A stretch of DNA of 64,000 nucleotides from Cladochytrium replicatum (Eukaryota > Chytridiomycota > Chytridiomycetes > Cladochytriales > Cladochytriaceae), in NCBI GenBank assembly GCA_025526935.1, contig JAHLKD010000136.1, positions 33,629-97,628 on the forward strand, in the 5' to 3' direction. Numbering within the stretch: position 1 is the stretch's first letter; each line of letters opens with the position of its first letter. A model generated the notes under the pieces. The model was given only the letters and a program-made list of their open reading frames with translations, was not told where the DNA came from and did no database searches. Positions 11,588 to 22,293 of this stretch are shown piece by piece. The translations under genes and the position numbers were made by a program.

Positions 11588-12698
11588 TTAGAGAGTTGTA
11601 TGTCTTGCGTACTTCATTCCATCCCCACCCATCTTTCCGGTTAAAACCGCCTCCGAGAATTCCCACAACTTTCTCTGGTACTCCTTGTTGTAACTGTCCA
11701 CGGACGAGGATGTCTCCGTTGCAATCGAAAAATACCTCACCGGAGCAGCAGCAGAACCCAGATAGACAGCCCACTCGTCGTCAATCGCGTAGGACGCCAT
11801 CAGGTTCCCCGACTCTTCCGTGCTGCTCAGCTTCCGATGCGGATGGAATCCAGACACATCTCTGATCCACATGAGCGCCGTGAACCCGTGCTCGAGGACG
11901 TTCCGCAGCAGCCAGCTGTAGTTTCTCCTGAAGCTCGTCGTGCGACAGAATCCAGGATCGAAAACCACGATCGCGAGGCGGGGATCTGCGACGCGGTTGC
12001 GCAGCTCGTATGCGAAGAGGACGTTGCAGAGTTTGGAGAAGGGGTAGACCGTGTACGGAGTCGCTACCGCGGGGTCTCCGTAAGCCCAGTCGGAGGGGGA
12101 GTTTTCGGTCCAGCTGGGGCGTGGGGGGCCGAACTTGTAAGCGGGGTTGTGCACGAAGGATGAAACCACGACCAGCCGAGGGTTTTCGGAGTTGAGCAAG
12201 TTGGATAGAAGCAGCTGCGTCAGGTAAAAGTGGCCTGCAAGAAAGAAGGGAACGAGGTCACGTTTGTGAAAAAATTGGAACTGAGCAAACACACACTCCC
12301 TCTTTCTCCTTTCGCGATGACGTACTCAAATGGTTGACTGCAAAGACGGTCTCGACTCCATCTTTGGTCTTAACAATCTTTGCCATCTCAGTTCCGGCGT
12401 TGAGAACGAGACTGTCGATGACGGGGTATTCCTGTGTCGCCCAATCAGCAAAGGACTTCACTGAATCAAGGGTGGTGAGGTCCAGAGGAACGGCGCACGC
12501 AACGACAGCATCCCTGTGCTCTGGTTTAAGCGCCTTCTGGATCGAATCGACGGCGGTTTGGACTCCTTTGAGGTTTCGAGAGGCGATGACGACCCGATGG
12601 GTGGTTGGATGTTCGGTTGCGATGCGGAGGGCGCACTGGTACCCGAGTCCTGCTGTCGAGCCGGTGATAATGACGATCTTTTTGGTTGCGGTGGACAT
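11588..12698 (-). CDS. short-chain dehydrogenase/reductase, paralogue B
   Basis: Two exons (12698-12326 and 12234-11588, intron 91 nt) encode 339 residues. The protein parallels paralogue A almost residue for residue: TGSTAGLGYQ cofactor motif, NAGTE, and the active-site YPFSKLCNVLF. The PG motif is again DPGFCRT. The intron is at the same position, inside the codon after Asn-His-Leu. It differs by a short C-terminal extension (about 10 residues, KYARHTTL at the end) and by substitutions in the substrate-side region after DWAYGDP. Functional divergence is possible but not provable here. The ATG at 12698 is the first that leaves the Rossmann motif at the family's usual distance. Confidence 0.88.
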
Positions 12699-13596
12699 TG
12701 TTCTGAAAGGAGGAGTTCTGTGGTAGATCAACTTTATAAAGCCTAAACCAAAAAGGTTTCCGCCTGTTGAGCAACAAAATTTCGATCTGACAAATTGATG
12801 TTTGATAAATTTTCGTGCAACGTGGACGTTGGAGTTCTTGCTGCGCATTTGATTTCCGCTTTGCAAAAGAACGTCTCGTCGGGGCGTGACGACGGGTTGG
12901 CGGTTGAGTGGATTGTTCAAGTGAAAATCACGCCGATCACTTCAATTTTGTAAGGCGAAGCGATCACTCTCCGTCTCCCCCAACCATGTAGTCCGAATTG
13001 TCGCTAATTGTTCTTTATTCCGTTGCTACATTCTCGTCTCGTGGAGGGGCCGAAGCCAGCGACAATGATAATACTATCGTTGTTGCCTGGACATGATATC
13101 TCGCGATACATGATCACCACAACGCAATTATTTTCGAAAAAAGTTTTTCCGTTCAAAATCTGATCTTTTCTATCATACCGCCCCGCTTTCTTTTTCGTTT
13201 CTTTTTCTTTTCTTCTTTTGTGGAATGTGTGTGTGTGTATTTGCTATGCGTTCTTCGTGCACGCCGTCCGTTCCACACCTTTGGTTTTCCTACTCTAAAA
13301 AAAGGGAATTCACATCCAGAACAAAAACAAAAAAAGTATAAAGCAAAACCCATTAAACTTTCTCCAAACTCCTCCCAAATTCCCGCCTCTCAACTTCTTG
13401 TTGCACCAGCACAAAAAAGTCCATCTGTTCACAACAATCCGCCCATATAAAACACCTCCAGCGTTTCGAAAAAAAACAAAATACACAAGAAATCACAAGC
13501 AAAAACCCCCGATGATCTTGTTTGTACTCCAGCACCCACTGCTCTACACACCACTCTCTTTCCAATAACAAGCATTCTTTTTTTTCGTGGGGGATC
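12699..13596. other. intergenic region, A/T- and pyrimidine-rich
   Basis: Lies between the 5' end of SDR B and the 3' end of the NOT2 gene. It contains a T-rich and GT-repeat patch near 13195-13245 and many A-runs near 13300-13480. There is no coding bias. It probably holds the SDR B promoter and the NOT2 3' UTR. Confidence 0.45.
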
Positions 13597-15378
13597 TTAT
13601 CGCCCACCCTGCTGTTGCGGCGGCACCATCCCCATCTGTCCCGCACCTGCCCCGCCGCCGAAAAACGCTCCAGCCGCTCCGGGCGGGTTCGATCCCAACC
13701 CCGCCGCAGCCCACAACGCTGCCATCTGGCTCCCCGTCTCCCTACCACCCGCACTACCACCCCCAGCACCACCCCCGTTCATCAGAAACTGCGCGGCGAG
13801 CAATTGCTGATGTTGTTGTTGCTGCTGCTGAGTTCGCTGTTGTTGCGGGATCCCGCCTGTTTGTTGCAGGTACGCCGCGGCGGCTGCTTGCTGCTGCGCC
13901 GTGTATGCGTCCGCAGCTGCGATGCGGTCCTGGAGCGAGAGTTGGGGCATGCCGGACATGTTGAGGTTGCCAAAGGGCGTAGTCGCAGGCGGGGCGGGTG
14001 TGGATGTTTGAGGTGGTAGACCGAGCGCTGCGAGTCGGGCGCTGTTTGGACGCGGGAGGGAATTGGATTGTTGCTGTTGTTGCTGTTGTTGCTGTTGTTG
14101 CTGTTGTTGCTGTTGCTGTTGTTGGGGTTCGAGCATCGGGGTTGTGGTTGTGCCGATCAGAGGGCCGCGCTCTTCGAGCTGGTCGTAGTGGAGTACAAAC
14201 TCCTTTTTGACCCGGTTCCATGAGACCGGGTCGAAGAAGACGTACACGCCGCGCTCGAATCCGTTGCCTTTGACGACGGGGTCGGAGCCAGATTCCTTGG
14301 TCAACCAGAGCTTGAGGTCCTTGTGGAACCTCCACATGCGGTTGTAGAGTTCCTGCGCCGCGGCCTCCTGGACCGCTTCGCGCGGCATGGTGTAAAAAAC
14401 GTAAAACAGGGTTTCGTCTGAGAAGGACTGGATTTTCGAGACGGCGGGGGGAGGAGGTTGAGGGAGGCTATAGCATTGCGGGGCGGAGAACTGGGGTTCT
14501 GCTCCGAGGGCTGGGTCGTCGGAGAAAGGCGAGAGGAAGGATCCGTTGAGGGATTCGGAGGCGTTGAGGTTGAGGCCGAGAGAGGTGAGGTCCTGGCCAA
14601 CTGAGAGGAGGTTTTTGGATTGGTCTGTCATGCGGATGACGTCGATGAGTCCGATGAGGCCCCAGGAGTCGCCCTGTGGGATCGGTGGGGATTGCGGGTC
14701 GTCGAGGGAGGTTTGGGGTTTGGAGGAGGCGGTGAGGCCGGGAGCGGATGCAAGGACGTGGGAGAGGGAGTTTGTAGCGGCGGCGGCGCCGAGCGCGGAG
14801 GAGGGGCCAGGTTGTTGTTGGGGGTTGCCGCCGAGGGAGCCGACTTTGTTGGCATAGTTGAGGGCGGGGAGGCCGGGAGCGGAGGCGGAGGCGGATGGAC
14901 TGACACCTGGTGGTGGCATTGCGGCGAGCATGGGAGGTCTTCGAGCAGCAGCGAACGCCGATGGGATTCCGGGGGGTACTACGGCTGATTGATCTTGTTG
15001 CAAGAGTCGCGAACCGTAGTTGCCGATGGGGCCGTTTCCGTTCATGGACAGCGATTGGTGGGCGAGTTGCTGCTGCTGCTCGCGAGCGAGGAGGTGAGCA
15101 GCGTCCGACAGGGCATTTTGGTTGAAGAAAGCAGATCTGGGGAGGTTAAGTTGCAGCTGCTGTTGTTGGTGGTTGAGATGCAGAGGGAGAGACTGGAGGT
15201 TGTTCTGGTTAGCAGCCGACGAGGAAAGGGCGGGGAAGTCGTCGATGGAGAAATCGGCCGAGTCCTTTCTCATATTACTATTATTTTGCTGATTCAAGTT
15301 TCCAGCGATGGATGAGAAGGACAGATTGGAATTCTGTCTGAAGGCAGCAGAGGCAGCGAGAGACGGAAAGTCGGCCAT
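13597..15378 (-). CDS. NOT2: CCR4-NOT complex subunit NOT2 (CNOT2/CDC36)
   Basis: Intronless frame of 593 residues. The start used is the ATG at 15378 (MADFPSLA), because the eight codons upstream have no ATG. Residues about 1-230 are Gln/Asn/Ser-rich. The C-terminal NOT2/3/5 homology region covers about residues 235-420: WGLIGLIDVIRMTD, then SLGLNLNASESL, FSDETLFYVFYTMP, ELYNRMWRFHKDLKLWL and FFDPVSWNRVKKEF. This box binds NOT1/NOT3 in the cytoplasmic and nuclear deadenylase/transcription complex. Unusually, about 165 residues follow the NOT box, including a 19-Gln run and a Gln/Ala/Gly-rich tail. In yeast and animals the protein ends soon after the NOT box. The extension is therefore lineage-specific or a consequence of repeat expansion. 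Confidence 0.9.
   Translation of the reverse strand: MADFPSLAASAAFRQNSNLSFSSIAGNLNQQNNSNMRKDSADFSIDDFPALSSSAANQNNLQSLPLHLNHQQQQLQLNLPRSAFFNQNALSDAAHLLAREQQQQLAHQSLSMNGNGPIGNYGSRLLQQDQSAVVPPGIPSAFAAARRPPMLAAMPPPGVSPSASASAPGLPALNYANKVGSLGGNPQQQPGPSSALGAAAATNSLSHVLASAPGLTASSKPQTSLDDPQSPPIPQGDSWGLIGLIDVIRMTDQSKNLLSVGQDLTSLGLNLNASESLNGSFLSPFSDDPALGAEPQFSAPQCYSLPQPPPPAVSKIQSFSDETLFYVFYTMPREAVQEAAAQELYNRMWRFHKDLKLWLTKESGSDPVVKGNGFERGVYVFFDPVSWNRVKKEFVLHYDQLEERGPLIGTTTTPMLEPQQQQQQQQQQQQQQQQQQQSNSLPRPNSARLAALGLPPQTSTPAPPATTPFGNLNMSGMPQLSLQDRIAAADAYTAQQQAAAAAYLQQTGGIPQQQRTQQQQQQHQQLLAAQFLMNGGGAGGGSAGGRETGSQMAALWAAAGLGSNPPGAAGAFFGGGAGAGQMGMVPPQQQGGR
14068..14124 (-). repeat. CAA/CAG trinucleotide run encoding 19 Gln in NOT2
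   Basis: Nineteen consecutive glutamine codons on the minus strand, a mixture of CAA and CAG. They immediately follow the NOT box and precede a Ser/Asn-rich linker. Mixed codons suggest it is not freshly expanded. A second, interrupted Gln cluster lies at about 13808-13850. Confidence 0.95.
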
Positions 15379-15474
15379 TTCGAGACGAGTCGAGGGGTCC
15401 ACAGTTGGAGCTGGGAGAAACTTGAGACGGGAGCGTGTTGGAAATGGAAGATAGAAAATAGAAAATGAAATAAA

Positions 15475-15600
15475 TGAGCAGTATTATTGTTATGAGTGTT
15501 AATAGTAGTATGAGTGGTGGTAGTAATGGTTATGGTAGTAGTAATACTAGTAGTAATGTTATAACAACAATAACAACAACAATAATAACACTTTCACTTT
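15475..15600. repeat. trinucleotide-rich low-complexity tract
   Basis: Imperfect GTA/TTA/AAC/AAT triplets fill this stretch, upstream of the NOT2 gene. A similar AAC/AAT-rich tract occurs at about 18425-18515 on the far side of the copia remnant. The copia element may have inserted into one such tract. Confidence 0.7.
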
Positions 15601-18425
15601 AATCAAAACCTTACTATTGACAGGGGTACTTCGTCACGTGGCAGTAGGTACACTCGCCGTTTGCGTTTGGGAGGTAAGTGAAGAAATATCGTAGAAAACT
15701 TGAGAAAATAGAAAAAAATAGAACAAGCGAAAAAATTCAAGGTAATAAAGAGGAAGTGAAAAAGTGCGGAAGAAATCAAACGGTAAGTAATCATGCAAAA
15801 CATTCTTGAAACATCTTAAAACAAATATTTCTGAATAAGTGAACATTGCAGAACGGTAAGTAAACAAAAGACAACGAAGCAAAACAACGTGTTTCGGATG
15901 CTGAAACCTTATCCAAACAGATTGATTCCCAAAAAAGGGTAATAATCATTTCTGTCAGTTAACACGTTGACCAAACCATTACAATTATTATATTATCGAG
16001 GGACATTCCCCTAAATGTACTGCACAAGCTCACACTCACCTCTGTAGGATAAAAGGGGAAAAAGATATGTAGGAAATGTGAAGTCATTGACTCTCGTTAA
16101 AAACTCTAAGCAAAGTGTATGCAACACGAGAGCATGCATTAGTGGCTGTATATTAAAAACCAAGGGCGTCTCCCAACATTAGCAAGGCGATTTCTGGCTG
16201 TTCTGTTGCCCTGCACAACAGCTCAAAAAGACCTTTTTGGCTGCACTCTACACGTCTTCACTACTAAATATTCAACATCTGTGCCCAGAGCTATTTCACT
16301 CCCTTTGATTGGTTTAACTTTTTGTTTGTGAGTTGTGGTTAATTTCTGCGCTATTATGCTTAAGTCCTTGATTTTCATGATATTTCCTGACATTGTTGGG
16401 TAGGGTCAGTGTAATCTGGCGCTCATACTCTTGGGAATAACGTACATGTGGTTAAAGAACTAATTAACAGATAATCAGTGAGGGAAAAGAGTAATGTCTT
16501 GTTCAGTGTTGCTGTTGAAGTTGTTCAAGTGAACGTAACCAAGATTGTGACAACGATATTTATGTTCAATTCTTGGTTCAGTTTTTTAGTAAGTATATCT
16601 GCAGTATTATCTTTAGATGCACTGGCAGTAATTTGAGTTGTTGTCACCATTATGTTCATAAGAAAGACAAAATTTTGGCTCAATGTGTTTGTTAATATTG
16701 CTCTTAATACGTCCAGTGATAATTTGAGTTCTACTCTAGCATTGTCCTCATAGAGAGGAATAGGAGGTAATCAAAGTTGTTTCCAATTGGATTATGAATA
16801 AGTTGATCAAGTTTGTCATCCAAATTCATTTGTGTGTAGCTTCATAAAGAGCAAAAATTTAAGCATTTGTACTGGAAGAAGTAACAAGACTTTGTTTAGT
16901 TGATTTCCATGCAATAGCAGTGCCATTAAAAGTAAGAACATATCCTGTTTGTGATTTACTAAATGCAGCATCTGCGTAAGCTTGAATATTATGACCAAAG
17001 TATCTCATTACTTATTTCACTCCTTCCCAGCGTCTCATTGTAGGAGCAGGACTCTGTCTACTAGTGTCTAGTGAATAAACTTACAGAAAGAGCAATATCT
17101 GGACTGGTAAAAATTGATAGATACATAAGTGATCCAATAGTTGCAAGATAAGGATATTTTGTAAAAAGAATTTACTCCTGACGAATGAGTCTACTAAACA
17201 TGTTTGTCTGGATCAGTTTTACGGATCTGAAGAGGAGTATTAGCTGGTAAACAATCTATCATTCCAAATGTTTTAAGAAGTTTTTGTACATAAGTGGTTT
17301 GATGTAATAGTATGCCATAAGCTGCACGAGTAATTTCTAATCCAAGACAGAATGATGTTTTTCCTAAGTCTGTCATCTTAAACTCTGCAGTTAATAATTT
17401 TTTGTCTAAAATATAGCTTTAGTAGTTCCAATTAGATTTAAATCATCAACATAAATTGCAACGATAACATATTCTTTTGCAACAACTTTTGGAGAATAAA
17501 TATGGATGAAGTTTTGATACTTTAAATATCTTTGAAATTAAATAATCAGTTTACCTATGATACCACATACGTCCAGCCTGTTTAAGACCATAAAGTGATA
17601 TTGAAGAACCTGAAGACATATGTCCAGCCTGTTTAAGACCATAAAGTGATATTGAAGAACCTGAAGACATATGTCCAGCCTGTTTAAGACCATAAAGTGA
17701 TATTGAAGAACCTGAAGACATATGTCCAGCCTGTTTAAGACCATAAAGTGATATTGAAGAACCTGAAGACCTGGATATTTTCGATGAGTAGGTTTAAAAT
17801 GTCCATCAGGTATTGCAATGTAAGCTTCTTTATCCATTTTGCCATATAAGTAAGCTGTGACAACATCGATCATCTCAATTTGACATAATGCAATTAACTA
17901 ATGGAATGCAGTTATATTGGGAACAGTTGAGTATGTATCTTGAAAATCATAACCTGGACGTTGAATAAAACCATGTGCATAAAGTCGAGCTTAAATATTA
18001 GTATTTAAACTAAAGTATATATGTAGATAAATAACATACTTCGCTATTTGAGTTGCCAGAAGTTTACGCTGAGGAACAACAACTAGTCTTACACTACTGT
18101 CGCGGTTGCCAGGTGCGGAATCAATTTCATCATCTGAGACAGCCTGGGCTTATCCCACCGCCAATGCTGGTATCAATTTTAAATCTGCAACAATTTCCGT
18201 AACAACATTGTCATATTCTGAAACGCTTGACTTCATTATTTTTTCCACTCAAAGTACTGCCTGTAGCAGAGTTGTAGGGTCAGCAGATGCAGTGGATGAG
18301 GTAGTAGCCATGTCTGATATGGTGATCTCGATGTATAGCGCAGAATGTTTGTGATGGTGCTGATAACGGTCGGGATGAAGTTAGCATTTAGACCAAACCT
18401 TTATTATCGAGTGACATTCACCCTC
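15601..18425 (-). mobile_element. degenerate Ty1/copia retrotransposon
   Basis: Minus-strand remnants of a copia Pol polyprotein can be read between about 18060 and 16830, in order. First comes a QRPGYDFQDTYS-like segment, then DVVTAYLYGKMDKEAYIAIP. The repeated ISLYGLKQAG block follows, then MTDLGKTSFCLGLEI and YGILLHQTTYVQKLL. The last parts are GSLMYLSIFTSPDIALSV and the RNase H segment AYADAAFSKSQTGYVL followed by AIAWKSTKQSLVTSS. Stops and frameshifts break it throughout. Integrase is not visible; a short Ser/Thr-rich frame near 18320 could be a Gag start. Similar 40-50 bp blocks (GACCAAACC...TTATCGAG.GACATTC) at about 15970-16010 and 18385-18412 may be remnants of the long terminal repeats. 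The outer limits given are estimates. Confidence 0.75.
17571..17770 (-). repeat. 51-bp tandem repeat, about 4 copies, inside copia reverse transcriptase
   Basis: Copies start at 17571, 17622, 17673 and 17724 and are nearly identical. Each unit encodes, in the reverse transcriptase frame, 17 residues around SISLYGLKQAG, the conserved copia motif normally present once. As 51 is divisible by three the frame is kept across the copies. The near-identity shows that the expansion is recent compared with the decay of the surrounding element. Confidence 0.92.
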
Positions 18426-18773
18426 ATAACAATAGTAACAATAACAATAATAATAACAATAACAAAAAATATTATTCATTATTATAATAAAAGAAAAATA
18501 GTAATTAATTAATTAATTACTGTGCACCCATCCCCACGTAATTATTACGTAAGCGTGCGGTGTCTAGGTGTGGGAACGTCGCGGACGTGATGGCTGGGAA
18601 ATACTTTCGTTAATTGTTCTGATACGATTACTAATGCTCAGGAGCTATGCTTCTTCTTTCCTTTCTTTTTAAGCCTGTATCTCTCACACTAGTTGTTAGT
18701 ATTCTTTCTCGGTATGTAATTGGCCTGCTTTCCTTTTGCATTTGTTTCTGATGTCACCTCTTCTGGTTTAGCC

Positions 18774-21167
18774 ATGCCGATCAAAGCCGAGCGAAAGAAG
18801 GTCATCGCCGAACAGACTCTGCACAAACAACCCAGCATCCGTCCTCCACGACTCAATGCTTTCAACAAATTCCAAGAATCCGTGTATTTCGGTGTGACCA
18901 AGCTTCGTGTTATGTATGGAGAGGCCAAAACAAAATCGTCGCACCAGCGTCCAACATCTGATAAGGGTCGATTTACTTACTATTCCGTCGAGCCGCTCTT
19001 CGGGTGGTGGGGCCTCAACATGCGCATCCTCAGATCGCAAAGCGTGGCCCGGGTGGAGGTTTCGGACATCTACGGGACAACAACCACGGCAGTCAACGGG
19101 ACCTCGCACAACTACGCTGGATTGTACAAGGCCACTCCTGCGGAAGAGATGCTGCATCGCCGAGCATTGGATCTCTTGCCTGTTTCGGACAGTAGCCAGG
19201 TGGGTGTTTTGCGGGATGCGGTGCACAGGGCGGTCGCGGAATTTATGGGAACAGAGTTTTGCCTCACCACCGCCACTGGGTACGGTTCCAACTACGTGGC
19301 TCTCCCCGCAATAGTGCAAAGCAACCGCACGGCGGTGATCCTCGATGCTCTGTGCCACAATTCCATGTTCACGGGCGTGTTTGTCGGGCAGAGCCGGAAT
19401 GTGTACAAGTTCAAGCACAACAACTTGAAGCATTTGGAAGAGATATTGCGGTTGTAGTTGGAAGGTTCGATCGGGTTGTGGTTGCCATTGAAGGTATGTT
19501 GCATTTTTTTGCCGATAACTTTGAAGAATGAACTAATCACTCGGACCATCGTATGTGCAGGTCTGTACAGTATGGAAGGCGACTTTCCTCCCCTGAAAGG
19601 AATCCACGACTTGAAGAAGGGGTACAACTTTGTTCTCTTCTGCGACGAAGCCCATTCCTTTGTTTCCGTTGGTACAAACGGGCGAGGGTGTCTTGAGCAC
19701 TGGAACGACGTTCACCCGGACGCCCCTGTGCCTTTGGATCTCATCGACATCCGCACCGCTACCCTTTCCAAAGCGATCGGTGGGATAGGCGGCATCATCG
19801 TCTATAAAGCGGAATTCAAAGCCGAGATCGAGCAACATATCGCCCAGCTTGATCCCAACTCCGAACTCCTTTCCCTGCCCACCTCAACCATGATCCAAGT
19901 CCTCACCGTGCTCAGCCAACCCTCGCGCATTAAGCAAAGTCTCGCTCGTCTATCCGCGATGGCTCGCTACTGCCGCGCTGAGCTCGCACGTGAGGGCGTC
20001 TACATCTACGGCGATAGCGACGCTCCGATCCTTCCCATTTGGGCCGGACGCGCTAGCAAGACTTCGGAGCTGTCCTACTTGCTGAGAACGAATGGTCTTC
20101 TTGGAAGCCCCATTACCACACCTGCGGTACCATTTTTCGAGAGTCGTGTGAGGGTCAACTTGTCGGCCGACTTTAAGGACGCCGATGTGGATCGACTCAT
20201 CTCTGCAATTGTTGTTTCCGCCACCAAGGTTGGAATTCGCAAGAAAGGTCGCGCTGTGCCTCCTCGTCGCGCGCCTGCTTCGCTGGGACGTTCCGTTGCT
20301 CCCTGCGTGGCCGAAGACACAACCGAGGTGAATGCAGCCGTTGAAATGATCATGAAGCTGGTCGAACAAGCGGCTTTGACGTGCACATCCTCGTGGGGAC
20401 CCGATGTCATAAATGCAGGCCACGCATCTCGAGTCCAATACGGTGTCGGGTCGGGATCCGCGCGATGGATATCGGGCACATTCCCGCCTCATTTGGCCTT
20501 GGAAGAGCTTCTTGCGAAAAGAACTGGGACAGAAGTGGCTATGGTCTATCCCAACGGGCCTATCGGGATCGCTTCGACGGTTGCCGGGCTCTGTCGACCG
20601 CCTAAAGGCGGTTCATCTCGATTCTGCTTTTATTATCCGCGCCAAGTGGACAGTTGCGTGCGCGAAGGAATGCGGATGGTGCCGCCTGCGAGATCGACGA
20701 GGGGCCAACAACCCTGGTTTGCTGCGTACAAGACTGTGGATGAGTTGGCGGGCGAAATCGGTTCGAGTCGTCGTCGCGGGGCGAAAGAGGAGGCGGTGGA
20801 GTCGATCGTGTATCTGAAAGTCGTTGGCGACGATGACAACGAGATGGATCCGTACTCGATCCGTGAATCGAGGCTGTCGTGGTTCATTCGGCAGCTGGCG
20901 TCCCGATCAACGCGGAGGAGGAACGTGACATTGCTACTTCATGCAGACTCGCGAATCATCGACACGACGAATTTGGCGAAACTGGATCCGAGTGTTTCTA
21001 TTCTTACCGTTGGGACGTTAACGTCGCTTTGTCAGCTTCCCGGCGGGTACTTGGCGGGGCCGAAATGGTTGATGCGAGAGCTGAGGTTCACCAGCAGGGA
21101 CTACATGTTTTCAGCGTCCAATCCGCCTTTCATCATGAGTATGGCGTCCGCGGTGTTGGAGGGTTAG
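18774..21167 (+). CDS. fused LCB2/LCB1-like serine palmitoyltransferase (two-domain oxoamine synthase), with a frame break
   Basis: Two exons (18774-19493 and 19561-21167) give about 775 residues if one base is missing near 19450. The first half is a PLP-dependent alpha-oxoamine synthase. It has GTSHNYAGLY, the cofactor-stacking His in DALCHNSMFTG, CDEAHSFVSVGTNGRG, and the PLP lysine in TATLSKAIGGIGG. That matches the catalytic LCB2 subunit of serine palmitoyltransferase (serine + palmitoyl-CoA to 3-ketosphinganine, ER). The second half restarts the fold: YGVGSGSARWISGTFPPHLA, then DSCVREGMRMVPPARSTR, and TLTSLCQLPGGYLAG where the lysine is absent, as in LCB1. It ends abruptly after FSASNPPFIMSMASAVLEG, short of a normal C-terminus. 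Reading exon 1 literally meets TAG at 19455. A broken paralogue at 35170-37184 reads through this spot with one extra base. It could be an assembly indel or early decay. Confidence 0.75.
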
Positions 21168-21543
21168 AGTAAGGCGGTGGAGTGAAGCGTCCTTTGAGTT
21201 CCAAAATTTGTCGTTTGGATTCTCCAATTGTGTTCTGTTTGAATTATGTTTTTGGATGTTCGCATACAAGTTAATATTCATCTATCCATTGTTTGGTTTT
21301 ATTCACGATATCAACACTTTCGTCTTAGTACTACCCGTGATTGTTTGCTTTGGTCTTTATCTATGGTTTATTGTTTTTTTCTGTTCTTGTGCCGGAGCCT
21401 ATCCTTCCGCTCAACGGCTCCTACCCCCTTTTGTTCCGGCTTCCCCTCATTTTGTTTTCGTTTGTCTCCATGATGTTTTTTCTCTTCCTGTGTAACAATA
21501 TGTAGCGAAAGAGAATTAACGGATGATCAAAGTAGAAAACGAT
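21168..21543. other. intergenic region
   Basis: T-rich 3' flank of the fused synthase gene, with no coding bias and no repeat that I can see. Confidence 0.4.
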
Positions 21544-21870
21544 CTAATTGTGCTTACATGACGCATGCATTGCAAATGGTATCCCCCTCTTTGACAACAA
21601 CACTGGCATCCAGCTCAGTTCGTCTTCCTTGAGGTGGGAGGGCCGGGAACAATCTGCAGCGGAATGACTTGACTGGCCAATTCGTCTTCCTCTCGGGGGA
21701 AGAGGGAATGCCCGCTGACGAGCTGGTAGTTCTTGAATTCCAGTATGCTGCATGATGATCATGGACAGATCCTGCTTGCGAACTCGAGTTGAGATGAGAG
21801 CGTCTTCACGGGTACTCTCCGAGTAAGAGCTCAAGCCTGTGATCACAAGGTTTCCTGTTTGATTTGCCAT
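21544..21870 (-). CDS. hypothetical protein, 108 residues
   Basis: Frame from ATG at 21870 to TAA. An AT-rich GAATATAAAC stretch lies just upstream and could be a TATA element. The first 45 residues (NLVITGLSSYSESTREDALI, then RKQDLSMIIMQHTG) look like coding sequence. The Arg/Ser/His-rich second half looks out of frame, so an undetected intron or a frame break is possible. No family recognised. Confidence 0.3.
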   Translation of the reverse strand: MANQTGNLVITGLSSYSESTREDALISTRVRKQDLSMIIMQHTGIQELPARQRAFPLPPRGRRIGQSSHSAADCSRPSHLKEDELSWMPVLLSKRGIPFAMHASCKHN

Positions 21871-22293
21871 GCGTTTATATTCCTCATAAAGCTGTTCCCG
21901 CTTCTCTTGATCTTTAGTCAGCTAGAATACAAATGGCCATTTCCCTCCCTCCGACTTACACACGAAACTTGCGCACCATACAACGAACCTCGCATTTCCA
22001 CACGTTAGGTAAAGGTTTTGCTTCACGCCTGTTCTCACGGCGTCTTACTGCTCCTACAACAACACGAAAGCACAAACCGCCGCACCCGTCGCTCCCACAC
22101 CCACTGCTAAGCCAAATCTGTGAAACAATCGCTCAACACTTCAAACAGACTAACGAGATGAGATCCGTTGGATCTTCCATTCTATTGTTATCCCGCACGG
22201 CGATTTATGGTGCCGTTTGATGGTGAAAGAATACGAGAATATATTGCTGCCAAAACGATACACCCTTTTCTATTTCCAGAACTACAACAGCCA
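21871..22293. other. intergenic region
   Basis: Between the small hypothetical gene's start and the 3' end of the large secreted protein gene. Open frames here are short and unbiased. Nothing else recognised. Confidence 0.4.

Noticed and set aside
13522-15315. Long frames on both strands overlapping NOT2
   Set aside because: They are shadows of the Gln/Pro/Ser-rich NOT2 frame, rich in Arg, Leu and Gly from the opposite or shifted reading.
18106-18354. 82-codon plus-strand frame
   Set aside because: The minus strand here reads as a broken possible Gag start of the copia element, which explains the open plus frame better.
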